In this document: positions 27,588 through 37,207 of the stretch, piece after piece
Layout of the letters: each line of letters opens with the position of its first letter
Numbering within the stretch: the stretch's first letter is position 1
Source: Sphingopyxis panaciterrae
Lineage (GTDB): Bacteria; Pseudomonadota; Alphaproteobacteria; Sphingomonadales; Sphingomonadaceae
Direction: 5' to 3'
Assembly (NCBI RefSeq): GCF_011762125.1
Contig: NZ_JAASQN010000001.1
Location: forward strand, 1 to 64,000
DNA length: 64,000 nt
Position numbers and translations under genes: made by a program
Notes under the pieces: generated by a model
Databases searched by the model: none
What the model was told of the DNA's origin: nothing
Seen by the model: only the letters and a program-made list of their open reading frames with translations

Positions 27588-29774
27588 ATGGAAATGCCAG
27601 CGCGGATTGAATCCGGCGACGGGGGGGACGTCGCTGCCGACGCGGTATCGCGCGGCTTTTTCGGCAAACTGGGCTCGCGGATCGCGGGACAACGGGTCGG
27701 TGCGCCCAGTCTCGCGACGCACGAAGCCCTGCTCCTGCTACAGAATTACGAGGAAAGCGGGCAGGGCTGGTTCTGGTCGACCGACGCCAAGGGGCGGATC
27801 ACTTATATCACCGATTCGGTAGCGCGGCTGATGGGGCGCGCGAGCGGGCAGCTCGCAGGCACCACCTTTACCGAATTATTCCTACCGGTCGACAGTCAGG
27901 GCGAACGCCAGCGGACCTTGCCCTTCCTGTTTACCAGACAGTCGAAGTTCGACGAACTGCCGCTGCGCAGCGCGTTCGAGGGCGATGATCGCTGGTGGGC
28001 GGTGTCAGGGCGGCCGCAGTTCGACAACAGCGGCAATTTCGCCGGTTATCGCGGCAGCGGCATGGATGTCACCGCGCGGCGCCGATCGGCTGAGGATGCG
28101 TCGCGACTTGCGCTCTATGATTCGCTGACCGGCCTGGCGAACCGGTTCAATATTTCGAAAACGCTCGAAACGACCCTGGCGGCTTTTGCCGCGCAGCAGC
28201 GTTCGTGCGCGATCATGCTTCTCGACCTTGACCGTTTCAAGCAGGTCAACGACACGCTCGGTCATCCGGCGGGCGATGCGCTGCTCAAGCAAGTCGCCGA
28301 ACGCTTGCTCAAGATCGTCGGCGACAAGGAAATGGTCAGCCGGCTGGGCGGCGACGAATTCCAGATCATCCTTCCCGACGAGGAGGATCGCGGCAAGCTG
28401 GGTGACACGGCGGCGGACATCATCGCCAGCCTGTCGCAGCCCTATTCGGTCGAGGGCAGCCGCTGCATCATCGGCGCGTCGGTCGGCGTCGCGATCGCGC
28501 CCTTCGACGGGACGAGCAGCGACGATCTTGTCCGCAACGCCGACCTGGCGCTCTATGCCGCGAAGGGGAGCGGCCGCGGCCGATTCCGCTTCTATTCGAG
28601 CGACCTGCATCAGGCAGCCGAGGATCGCCGCGGGCTGGAGGATGATTTGCGCGACGCGCTGGCGCGCGGCGAGATGGAACTCGCCTATCAGCCGGTTGTC
28701 CATTCCATGTCGAACATGGTGACGGGGGTCGAGGCGCTCGCCCGCTGGAACCATCCCGAGCGCGGGATGATTTCGCCGGCCCTATTCGTGCCGATCGCCG
28801 AAGAGGCCAATATGATCTGGGTGCTCGGCGAGTGGGTGCTGCGCAAGGCGTGCGAAGATGCGGCGACCTGGCCCGGCGATATGCGCGTCGCGGTGAACGT
28901 CTCGCCGATCCAGTTCGCGAACGAAGATCTGCCCCGGATCGTCGCCAGCGCGCTCGCGGCGACCGGCCTTTCGCCCGAGCGGCTCGAGCTCGAGATCACC
29001 GAAAGCGTGTTTCTGGGCGATTCGGCCGAAACCGCGCGCATGTTCAAGGCGCTGAAAGGGCTGGGCGTCCGGCTCGCGCTTGACGATTTCGGCACCGGCT
29101 ATTCGTCGCTCGGCTATCTGCAATCGGCACCGTTCGACAAGATCAAGATCGACCAGAGCTTCGTGCGCGGCGCGACGGTCGCGGGATCGCGCAACGCGGC
29201 GATCATCGCGGCGATCGTCGCGCTCGCCGAAGCGCTGGAGATGGAAACGACCGCCGAGGGCATCGAGTCGCTCGACCAGCTCGACCTTGTCCGCAAGCTG
29301 GGCGTCAGCCATGTCCAGGGCTATGTGTACAGCAAGGCCGTACCGCAGGCCGAGTTGCTGAGCCATGTCGACGCGCGGTCGTGGACGATCAAGCCTGCCG
29401 GACCGGCGAAGCAGCGTAACGACCGCTTCCAGATGTTCCGCAAGGCGGGCGCGATCCACGACAATCATCGCTACGCCGTCGTCATTCGCAACCTGTCGGC
29501 GACGGGCGCCTTCATCGAGGGTATTATCGACGTCCCGATCGGCACCCGCTTCGTGATCGATTTCGGCGAGGGCCAGCTTGCGACGGCGACCGTGCGGCGC
29601 TCGATGAAGCATCAGCAGGGTGTCGAATTCGAACAATCGATGGTCAGCGACGGCGATGGCGGGCTGTGTACGCGCCATCGCGTCTCGCCCTATCTGATCG
29701 CGGCGGCGACGCAGCACTCGGGCGGATTGTCGGTGCCGCTGTTTTCGACCACCAGCGACTATACGGGCAACTAG
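27588..29774 (+). CDS. PAS-GGDEF-EAL-PilZ cyclic-di-GMP protein
   Basis: A 728-aa cytoplasmic c-di-GMP enzyme. An N-terminal PAS domain (about 45-150: WFWSTDAKGRITYITDSVARLMG) is followed by a GGDEF domain with an intact LGGDEFQ motif (about 254), an EAL domain with intact GVEALARW (about 381) and DDFGTGYSSL, and a C-terminal PilZ-like domain (about 610-715) with NLSATGAFIEG. Both catalytic motifs are intact, so it could make and degrade c-di-GMP; PAS and PilZ may choose direction. The start at 27588 has AAGAG eight bases before; TTG one codon earlier is in frame. It follows fecR by 140 bp that contain no gene. Confidence 0.92.
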   Translation: MEMPARIESGDGGDVAADAVSRGFFGKLGSRIAGQRVGAPSLATHEALLLLQNYEESGQGWFWSTDAKGRITYITDSVARLMGRASGQLAGTTFTELFLPVDSQGERQRTLPFLFTRQSKFDELPLRSAFEGDDRWWAVSGRPQFDNSGNFAGYRGSGMDVTARRRSAEDASRLALYDSLTGLANRFNISKTLETTLAAFAAQQRSCAIMLLDLDRFKQVNDTLGHPAGDALLKQVAERLLKIVGDKEMVSRLGGDEFQIILPDEEDRGKLGDTAADIIASLSQPYSVEGSRCIIGASVGVAIAPFDGTSSDDLVRNADLALYAAKGSGRGRFRFYSSDLHQAAEDRRGLEDDLRDALARGEMELAYQPVVHSMSNMVTGVEALARWNHPERGMISPALFVPIAEEANMIWVLGEWVLRKACEDAATWPGDMRVAVNVSPIQFANEDLPRIVASALAATGLSPERLELEITESVFLGDSAETARMFKALKGLGVRLALDDFGTGYSSLGYLQSAPFDKIKIDQSFVRGATVAGSRNAAIIAAIVALAEALEMETTAEGIESLDQLDLVRKLGVSHVQGYVYSKAVPQAELLSHVDARSWTIKPAGPAKQRNDRFQMFRKAGAIHDNHRYAVVIRNLSATGAFIEGIIDVPIGTRFVIDFGEGQLATATVRRSMKHQQGVEFEQSMVSDGDGGLCTRHRVSPYLIAAATQHSGGLSVPLFSTTSDYTGN

Positions 29775-29789
29775 GACATACTCTAAACC

Positions 29790-29814
29790 GGAACCCGCCG
29801 CCCACCGGTCCGTT
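29790..29814 (+). promoter_or_regulatory. Consensus sigma-EcfG promoter before the hemerythrin gene
   Basis: GGAAC (29790-29794), a 16-base spacer and CGTT (29811-29814) match the alphaproteobacterial general-stress promoter GGAAC-N16/17-cGTT exactly. It lies 32 bases before the hemerythrin ATG in a 72-bp intergenic gap. Its regulators nepR and phyR are in this window. Confidence 0.7.
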
Positions 29815-29846
29815 TCTTCTCCGACCATCGATGCACGGAGATGAAA

Positions 29847-30335
29847 ATGGCAGAGACGAAAATTTTCGCGCGGCTGAAGGCCGATCACGACCGGCACCGC
29901 AAATTGCTCGATCAGATCGATGAGACGCAGGGTGACAGCCCCGAGCGCGAAAAATTGTTCGAGGCGTTTCGCGTCGAGGTGACCGCGCACGCCGCGTCCG
30001 AAGAAATGTCGCTCTATGCGACGATGCTCGCCGATCCCGACCTGCGCGAGGATGCGCAGCACAGCGTGTCCGAGCATAAGGAAATCGACGACATGCTGAC
30101 CGAGCTCTATGAAATGGACTTTGGTTCGACCGGCTGGCTGACGCGCTTCCGCACGATGAAGCACCGCTACCTCCACCATATCGACGAAGAAGAGGAAGAG
30201 ATGTTCCCCGCCGCCGAGAAGGAACTGTCCGACGCGCGGAAGAAGGAACTGATCAAGATCTTCGAAAAGGAAAAGCCGAAGGAAAAGGCCAAGGCCGCGG
30301 CTGAGGAACCGTCGAGCGAAGAGGCGCGGGACTAA
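29847..30335 (+). CDS. Hemerythrin HHE-domain protein
   Basis: A 162-aa soluble four-helix protein with the hemerythrin iron-ligand pattern: ADHDRHRKLL, AHAASEEMSLYATM, HKEIDDML and HRYLHHIDEEEEEMFP. The C-terminus is a lysine/glutamate-rich tail (about 130-162). Such proteins bind a di-iron centre and have been linked to oxygen, nitric oxide or oxidative stress. Start at 29847 chosen for the GGAG six bases upstream; an ATG at 29841 touches it. A consensus sigma-EcfG promoter places it in the general stress response. Confidence 0.9.
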   Translation: MAETKIFARLKADHDRHRKLLDQIDETQGDSPEREKLFEAFRVEVTAHAASEEMSLYATMLADPDLREDAQHSVSEHKEIDDMLTELYEMDFGSTGWLTRFRTMKHRYLHHIDEEEEEMFPAAEKELSDARKKELIKIFEKEKPKEKAKAAAEEPSSEEARD

Positions 30336-30342
30336 CATCCAA

Positions 30343-30475
30343 TCCTCCCTGCGGCGTAGCCGTGGGGAGGGGGACCGTCGCCGCAGGCGATGGTGGAGGG
30401 GCAGCGACGTCGCGTCATGGCCCCTCCGTCAGCGCTTCGCGCTGCCACCTCCCCATCGCTGCGCGACAGGGAGGA
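30343..30475. repeat. Palindromic intergenic repeat, family D
   Basis: Second copy of the element at 12793-12919, bounded by TCCTCCCTG and CAGGGAGGA, with inner segments GGGGAGGGGGACCG and GGTGGAGGGGCAGCG mirrored by GCCCCTCCGTCAGCG and GCCACCTCCCCATCG. It fills the gap between the hemerythrin gene and tgt. Confidence 0.8.
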
Positions 30476-30516
30476 TTTTATCGTCGTCTCGACTTTTCGT
30501 GCGCGCCCCGCCATAG

Positions 30517-31650
<1,134 letters not shown>

Positions 31651-31719
31651 GCGATTATATCCTTCGCAAGCTGAAGACGAATTGTCCGGTTTCGGCCGAT
31701 TGCCGCCATTACCCTTCGT

Positions 31720-31811
31720 CGTCACCCCGGACTTGATCCGGGGTCCCGCTTGAAGTCCAAGCCGGATTATGCGGTCAAAAAGCGGGATCCCGGATCAAGT
31801 CCGGGATGACG
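31720..31811. repeat. Palindromic intergenic repeat, family C
   Basis: A long hairpin: CGTCACCCCGGACTTGATCC with GGGGTCCCGCTT on the left and AAAGCGGGATCCCGGATC with AAGTCCGGGATGACG on the right. Nearly identical to 51149-51240. It lies between the convergent ends of tgt and nepR. Confidence 0.85.
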
Positions 31812-31886
31812 AAGGTGAGTGGGGCTCATGGCAGCTCCCCACGCTAATTGTGACATCCCCTCGCGGGGACAACGCAAAGGCCGGGA

Positions 31887-32057
31887 TCAGTTTAATTTAC
31901 TGAGAAGGTCGAGCATCGACTGCGGAATCGATTCGTCGACCGCAGAGTCGTACGCCCGGCGCAGCGCGACGTTCACGTCCTGCGCTTTGCGGGGGTTTTT
32001 CTTTTCGGCATCTTCTCCGGCCGGCTTTTGAGGCGACGAACCGGGTTTAGACGACAT
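31887..32057 (-). CDS. nepR: Anti-sigma factor NepR
   Basis: A 56-aa protein starting MSSKPGSSPQKPAGEDAEKK and ending with the NepR core VNVALRRAYDSAVDE followed by SIPQSMLDLLSKLN. The two short helices (LRRAYDSAV and MLDLLSKL) are those that clamp sigma-EcfG and are displaced by phosphorylated PhyR. It is transcribed divergently from phyR, the usual arrangement. The usual ecfG neighbour is absent: tgt lies on the other side. A sigma-EcfG-like promoter at 32141-32165 fits positive feedback on the regulator genes. Confidence 0.88.
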   Translation of the reverse strand: MSSKPGSSPQKPAGEDAEKKNPRKAQDVNVALRRAYDSAVDESIPQSMLDLLSKLN

Positions 32058-32140
32058 TATCGGAGCATCCGCTGGGCATAGGACCTTGTGCTAAACGCGC
32101 GTGCGCCAAACTGCAATGCGCGTTTGTTCCTTCGGCGTGA

Positions 32141-32165
32141 AACTATTTCGCGGCTAAATCGTTCC
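32141..32165 (-). promoter_or_regulatory. Candidate sigma-EcfG promoter for nepR
   Basis: On the minus strand GGAAC (32165-32161) is followed after 16 bases by AGTT (32144-32141), one base off the GGAAC-N16/17-cGTT consensus at its least conserved position. It lies 83 bases before the nepR start, within the nepR-phyR intergenic region, where autoregulation is known in other alphaproteobacteria. Confidence 0.6.
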
Positions 32166-32267
32166 GCTACGGCGCAATTTATCGTAGGCAAGCAAGGCCG
32201 CGGTGGTCATTCGCATGGTTTCGCGCGGGTTTCGAGGCAGGCCAAGGCCTGTATCAGGAGGTTTATT

Positions 32268-33062
32268 ATGTCATTGGGTCAGGCGATCGGGCCGCATCTT
32301 CCCTATCTGCGGCGCTATGGCCGCGCGATTTCGGGGAGCCAGCAGAGCGGTGACGCACTCGTCGCGCGCCTGCTCGAAACGCTGGTCGCCAATCCCGGTG
32401 CGGTCGATACCGGCAGCGATCTTCGCATCCAGCTTTACCGCATGGTCCACGACAATTTCGGTCTGATGAACGAGCAGGCCTCGACAGCCGGCGAGACGGC
32501 GCCCACCGACATCGCGATCGCCGACGCCCGGCTGCGGCGCATTCCCTCGCTCGCGCGGCAGGCGCTGCTGTTGACGGCGGTCGAGGGGTTCAACGCCGAA
32601 GACACCGGCCGCATTATCGGCCGGGATGCCGCGACGGTCGACGCGCTGATCGCCGAGGCCACCGACGAGATCGATCGCCAGACGCGCGCGCGCATCCTGA
32701 TCATCGAGGACGAGCCGATCATCGCGATGGACATTGAAATGATCGTCCGCGACCTGGGTCACGACGTCGTCGCGGTCGCGACCACGCACCGCGAAGCGGT
32801 CGAGGAAGCGCAGAAGCACAAGCCTGGCCTCGTGCTCGCCGACATCCAGCTCGCCGACAACAGCTCGGGGATCGAGGCGGTGCAGGAAATCCTGACCGAT
32901 GTGAAGCTCCCCGTCATTTTCATCACCGCTTTCCCCGAACGGCTGCTCACCGGCGACCGGCCCGAACCGGCGTTTCTGCTTACCAAGCCCTATCAGCCCG
33001 CGACGTTGCGCGCCGCAATCTCGCAGGTGCTGTTCTTCGACGAAAGCACCGTTCCGGCTTAG
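32268..33062 (+). CDS. phyR: General stress response regulator PhyR
   Basis: A 264-aa anti-anti-sigma response regulator. Residues 1-135 are a sigma-factor-like domain (regions 2 and 4: LPYLRRYGRAISGSQQSGDALV and RQALLLTAVEGFNAEDTGRIIG), and residues 141-260 a receiver domain. The receiver has acidic Glu147/Asp148, phospho-acceptor Asp192 in VLADIQLADNSSG and Lys240 in LLTKPYQP. When phosphorylated it sequesters NepR and frees sigma-EcfG. The start has a perfect AGGAGG seven bases upstream. The cognate PhyK-type kinase is not obviously in the window. Confidence 0.95.
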   Translation: MSLGQAIGPHLPYLRRYGRAISGSQQSGDALVARLLETLVANPGAVDTGSDLRIQLYRMVHDNFGLMNEQASTAGETAPTDIAIADARLRRIPSLARQALLLTAVEGFNAEDTGRIIGRDAATVDALIAEATDEIDRQTRARILIIEDEPIIAMDIEMIVRDLGHDVVAVATTHREAVEEAQKHKPGLVLADIQLADNSSGIEAVQEILTDVKLPVIFITAFPERLLTGDRPEPAFLLTKPYQPATLRAAISQVLFFDESTVPA

Positions 33063-33081
33063 TCTCCGCCGTCTTAAAAAC

Positions 33082-33157
33082 CGTCATTGCGAGCGCAGCG
33101 AAGCAATCCAGGGTGTGACAAGCCGCTCTGGATTGCCTCGCTGCGCTCGCAATGACG
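33082..33157. repeat. Palindromic intergenic repeat, family B
   Basis: CGTCATTGCGAGCGCAGCGA with AGCAATCCAG on the left, mirrored by CTGGATTGC and TCGCTGCGCTCGCAATGACG on the right. Same family as 13693-13769. It lies between phyR and glnE. Confidence 0.85.
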
Positions 33158-33201
33158 AGGGGGGTTGCGGCCTTGCGGACGGCAAGCGATAGCGGCTTCC
33201 A

Positions 33202-35919
33202 ATGACTGCCACCGACGCTTCCAGCCGCCAGTCGGCGCTCGACCGGCTCAATGCCCACGCGCCCTTCCTTGCGCGGCTGGCTGAGCTCAATCCTGACGAC
33301 GTCCAGCGTTTCCTGAGCGAGGGAACCGATGCCGCGCTCGCGCCGGTGGCGCCGCCGCGGGTCGATGACGATATCATGCGGACGCTCCGGCAATGGCGCG
33401 GGCGGATGGCGTTGCTGCTCGCGCTCGGCGATCTGTCGGGCGAGCATGATGTGGCGACGACGACGCGGCTGCTGTCGGCCTTCGCCGATCAGGCGTGCGA
33501 CGCGGCGCTCGCCGCCGCCTTTGCCGAGCGCGTGCCGGGCGAGGAAGCGCGCGGGCTGGCGGTGATCGCGCTCGGCAAGCTCGGCAGCCACGAACTCAAC
33601 TATTCGTCGGACATCGACCCGATCCTGATCTTCGATCCCGAAACGCTGCCGCGGCGCTCGCGCGACGATCCTGATGAAGCGGCGGTGCGGATCGCGCGGC
33701 GGATGGTCGAGATTTTGTCGGCGCGCACCGGCGACGGCCATGTGCTGCGCGTCGATCTGCGCCTGCGCCCGCATCCCGAGGTGACGCCGATCGTGCTGCC
33801 CGAAAGTGCGGCGATTTCCTATTATGAATCCGAAGCGCTGGCGTGGGAGCAGGCGGCGTTCATCCGCAGCCGCGCGTCGGCGGGCGATCGTGCGCTGGGC
33901 CAAAGCTTCCTGTCGGCGATCCAGCCTTTCATCTGGCGCCGCAGCCTCGATTTCCGGCAATTGAAGGAAATCGGCGCGATGAGCGACCGCATCCGCGACC
34001 ATTTCGCGCAGGGGCAGGCCTTCGGCCCCGGATATGACCTGAAACGCGGGCGCGGCGGCATTCGCGAAATCGAATTTTTCGCGCAGGTCCATCAGCTGAT
34101 CTATGGCGGGCGCGATCCTTCGCTGCGCGTTCCGGCGACGGTCGACGCGCTCGCGGCGCTGGCCGTGGCGGAGCGGATCGAAGCCGATGTCGCGGACCGA
34201 TTGTCGGGCCATTATGCGACGCTACGCCGGATCGAGCACCGGCTGCAGATGATCGAGGACCAACAGACGCATGGCCTGCCGACGCAGCCCGCGGCGCTCG
34301 ACTGCGTCGCGCGGCTCGACGGTCATGCCGATGGTGCGGCGCTGCTCGCGGCGCTCGCACCCGTGGTCGCCGATGTGGGCGCCTGTTACGACCGCCTCGT
34401 CGCCGAACGTGCGGTGACGACCGGCCTGCCGAAGGGCGAGGGCGAACTTGCGGCGCAGCTGATGGCGGCGGGCTTCGATCCGCCCGACGCGGCGCTGCGC
34501 ACGATCGCCGAATGGCGCGGCGGCAAACAGCGCGCGCTGCGTAGTCCCGCCGCCCTCGACGCGCTCGAAACCGTGCTTCCCGAATTGATCAAGGCGCTCG
34601 GCGCCGCACCCGACCCGCAGGGCGCGCTGCTGCGCTTCGACAAGCTGGTGTCGGGGCTGCCGAGCGCGATCAATTTCTTCCATCTGCTTGCGGCGCAGCC
34701 CGCGTTGGCGAAGATCGCGACGCGGGTGCTGTCATTGGCGCCGACGCTGTCGGACGCGCTCGCGACACGTGTCGAACTGATCGAGGGGCTGATCGACAGC
34801 CGCGCTTTCGAGGCCCCCGCCGATACCGATCAGCTCCGCAGCGAATGGGCGCCGGGGCTGGCAGGGCTCGACTATGAACGGCTGCTCGACCGCGTCCGCG
34901 ACCGGGTCGGCGAACGGCGCTTTGCCTATGGCGTGCAGCTCATCGCCGGCGCCGCCGACCCGCTGGTCATCGCGCGCGGCTACGCCGATCTGGCCGAGGC
35001 GGCGCTCGGGGTGCTCGCCGATGCGGCGGTCGCCGAGTTCGTTGCGGCGCATGGGCGGATCGCGGATAGCGAACTCATCGTGCTCGCGCTCGGGCGGCTC
35101 GGGGGCAGGGCGCTGACGCACGCGTCGGACCTCGACCTCATCTATCTCTTCACCGGCGATCATCTCGGCGAAGCGGACGGACCGCGGCCGCTCGGCGCGA
35201 CAATCTATTACAACCGGCTTGCGCAGCGCGTGACCGCGGCAATGTCGGTGCCGACCGCGGCGGGCAAGCTCTATGATGTCGACACGCGATTGCGTCCCCA
35301 GGGCGCGCAGGGTCCGCTCGTCGTCACGCTCGACAGCTTCGAACGCTACCAGCGCGAGGAAGCCTGGACGTGGGAGCATATGGCGCTGCTCCGCGCGCGG
35401 CCGGTCTATGGCTCGGCCGCGGCGAAGGCCGAGGTGCAGCGCATCATCGACGCGTTGCTGACGATCGACCGCGACCCCGCGAAACTGGCGCAGGATGCGG
35501 CCGAAATGCGGGGAAAGATCACCGCGCACAAGCCGCCAAAGGGCGCGCTCGACATCAAGGGCGGGCCGGGCGGCCTCGTCGACCTCGAATTCGCGATGCA
35601 GGTGACCCAGCTTGCCAGCGGATCGTGCCACGACCCCAATATCGGCGCCGCGCTCGCGTGCCTGAAGGGCGCCGGGCTGGCGCCGCCCGAAGTTTGCGAG
35701 GCGCACGGGCTGCTCGCGCGCATGCTCGTGATGCTGCGCCTGACCGCGCCCGAGGGCGAACCCGCGACCGCGGCGGCGCGGCAGCTCGTCGCCAGCGCGT
35801 GCGGCGAGCCCGGCTGGCCGCAACTGCTTGCCGCGCACGACGCGGCGCGGCAGGAGGTCGCGGACTGGTGGGCCTCGATTCGGCCCGCCGCAATGGATCA
35901 GCAGGAGATGGAAGCATGA
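33202..35919 (+). CDS. glnE: Bifunctional glutamine synthetase adenylyltransferase/deadenylase
   Basis: Adds AMP to and removes it from glutamine synthetase in response to PII, controlling nitrogen assimilation. The 905-aa protein has two nucleotidyltransferase domains: the N-terminal deadenylase with GSHELNYSSDIDPILIFD (about 130) and the C-terminal adenylyltransferase with GGRALTHASDLDLIYLF (about 632), each with its DxD. Linker and C-terminal helical GlnD-UR-like segments are present. Its stop overlaps the peroxiredoxin start (ATGA). Confidence 0.95.
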   Translation: MTATDASSRQSALDRLNAHAPFLARLAELNPDDVQRFLSEGTDAALAPVAPPRVDDDIMRTLRQWRGRMALLLALGDLSGEHDVATTTRLLSAFADQACDAALAAAFAERVPGEEARGLAVIALGKLGSHELNYSSDIDPILIFDPETLPRRSRDDPDEAAVRIARRMVEILSARTGDGHVLRVDLRLRPHPEVTPIVLPESAAISYYESEALAWEQAAFIRSRASAGDRALGQSFLSAIQPFIWRRSLDFRQLKEIGAMSDRIRDHFAQGQAFGPGYDLKRGRGGIREIEFFAQVHQLIYGGRDPSLRVPATVDALAALAVAERIEADVADRLSGHYATLRRIEHRLQMIEDQQTHGLPTQPAALDCVARLDGHADGAALLAALAPVVADVGACYDRLVAERAVTTGLPKGEGELAAQLMAAGFDPPDAALRTIAEWRGGKQRALRSPAALDALETVLPELIKALGAAPDPQGALLRFDKLVSGLPSAINFFHLLAAQPALAKIATRVLSLAPTLSDALATRVELIEGLIDSRAFEAPADTDQLRSEWAPGLAGLDYERLLDRVRDRVGERRFAYGVQLIAGAADPLVIARGYADLAEAALGVLADAAVAEFVAAHGRIADSELIVLALGRLGGRALTHASDLDLIYLFTGDHLGEADGPRPLGATIYYNRLAQRVTAAMSVPTAAGKLYDVDTRLRPQGAQGPLVVTLDSFERYQREEAWTWEHMALLRARPVYGSAAAKAEVQRIIDALLTIDRDPAKLAQDAAEMRGKITAHKPPKGALDIKGGPGGLVDLEFAMQVTQLASGSCHDPNIGAALACLKGAGLAPPEVCEAHGLLARMLVMLRLTAPEGEPATAAARQLVASACGEPGWPQLLAAHDAARQEVADWWASIRPAAMDQQEMEA

Positions 35920-36383
35920 GCGCATTGGCGATCGGGGATGCGATTCCCGCCGTGAAACTCGCCGACGCCGACGGCGCGGCGATCAACCTCAAGGCCATGA
36001 AGGGCGCACCGCTCGTCGTCTATTTCTATCCCAAGGCCGACACCCCCGGCTGCACGGTCGAGGCGCAGGATTTCACTCGCCTCGCGCCCGAATTCGCCCA
36101 TCTGAACGCGCAGGTGCTGGCGGTGTCGCGCGACGCGCCGGCCAAGCTCTGCAAATTCCGCGACAAATATGGCCTGACCGTCCGCCTCGCCTCCGACGAG
36201 GATGGCGCGGTGTGCGAAGCGTTCGGCACCTGGGTCGAAAAGCAGAATTACGGCCGCACTTATATGGGAATCGAGCGCTCGACCTTCCTGTTCGGCGCCG
36301 ACGGCAAGCTCGCGAAAGAGTGGCGCAAGGTGCGCGTGAAAGGGCATGCCGAAGCCGTGCTGGAGGCAGCGAAAGCGCTTTAA
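35916..36383 (+). CDS. bcp: Peroxiredoxin, Bcp/PrxQ type
   Basis: A 155-aa thiol peroxidase reducing peroxides with thioredoxin-derived electrons. The peroxidatic Cys46 sits in PKADTPGCTVEAQDF. The resolving cysteine that E. coli Bcp has five residues later is missing. Other cysteines (AKLCKF, GAVCEAF) might serve, or it works as a 1-Cys enzyme. It starts inside the glnE stop codon and is followed immediately by the DUF455 gene, so the three form an operon. Confidence 0.93.
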   Translation: MSALAIGDAIPAVKLADADGAAINLKAMKGAPLVVYFYPKADTPGCTVEAQDFTRLAPEFAHLNAQVLAVSRDAPAKLCKFRDKYGLTVRLASDEDGAVCEAFGTWVEKQNYGRTYMGIERSTFLFGADGKLAKEWRKVRVKGHAEAVLEAAKAL

Positions 36384-37175
36384 ATGACCACGCTCGGCGA
36401 AGCTGCGCGCGCGGTGCTGCTGACGCCGGACCCACATGACAAGCGCCGCGCGGCGCGTGCGCTGGCGCGGGCTTGGCGGCAGGGGCGGCTCGACCATCGT
36501 TGCGACGTCGCCATGCCGGACCAGCCCGCCTGGCCCGCCGCGCCCCAACTGCTGCCCCCGAATCAGATGCCCAGCCGCCGCAAGGGCGGGTCCGAACGCG
36601 GGCGGATCGCATTGATCCACGCGCTCGCGCATATCGAATTCGTGGCGATCGATCTTGCCGTCGACCTCATCGGCCGGTTCGGAGGCGAATTTCCGCGGCG
36701 GTTCGTCGATGACTGGGTCGCGGTTGCCGCCGACGAGGCGATGCATTTCGCGCTCCTCGACCGGCGCTTGCGCGCGCTCGGCAGCTATTATGGTGCGCTG
36801 CCAGCACATGCCGGGCTGTGGGAGGCGGCGCAGGCGACCGCCGACGATGCGCTGGCGCGGCTCGCGATCGTGCCGATGGTGCTCGAAGCGCGCGGGCTCG
36901 ACGTCACGCCCGCGACGATCGACCGGTTTCGCGGCGCCGGGGACGAGGTTTCGGCGCGGATTTTGGCGCGAATCTATTCCGACGAAATCCGCCATGTGAG
37001 CGCGGGCACAGTCTGGTTCGGCTGGATGTGCGATGAACGGGGATTCAATGTCGTCGAAACGTGGCAAAGCCTCGTAAAATCGCGCTTTCGGGGTTCTCTT
37101 AAACCACCGTTCAACGACTCGGCGCGCCACGACGCCGGTTTAACGCAAGAATTCTACGCAGTTATTGCTTCGTAA
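36384..37175 (+). CDS. DUF455 ferritin-like protein
   Basis: A 263-aa member of the DUF455 family (ferritin-like fold). Conserved stretches carry likely di-metal ligands: RIALIHALAHIEFVAIDLAVDL with Glu and His, VAADEAMHFALLDRRLRALG, and IYSDEIRHVSAG. Related MiaE-type proteins hydroxylate modified tRNA bases, but the role of DUF455 is unknown. It begins directly after the bcp stop codon with no gap. The last 60 bases include TTAA elements that I do not regard as a supported regulator site. Confidence 0.88.
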   Translation: MTTLGEAARAVLLTPDPHDKRRAARALARAWRQGRLDHRCDVAMPDQPAWPAAPQLLPPNQMPSRRKGGSERGRIALIHALAHIEFVAIDLAVDLIGRFGGEFPRRFVDDWVAVAADEAMHFALLDRRLRALGSYYGALPAHAGLWEAAQATADDALARLAIVPMVLEARGLDVTPATIDRFRGAGDEVSARILARIYSDEIRHVSAGTVWFGWMCDERGFNVVETWQSLVKSRFRGSLKPPFNDSARHDAGLTQEFYAVIAS

Positions 37176-37207
37176 GGATTGCGACAGCACACGTAGCTTC
37201 GCGGGGG

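Noticed and set aside
37099..37150. TTAA-N7-TTCA, a possible CtrA site before the M23 peptidase gene
   Set aside because: Lies within the DUF455 coding end and deviates from TTAA-N7-TTAA; too weak alone.
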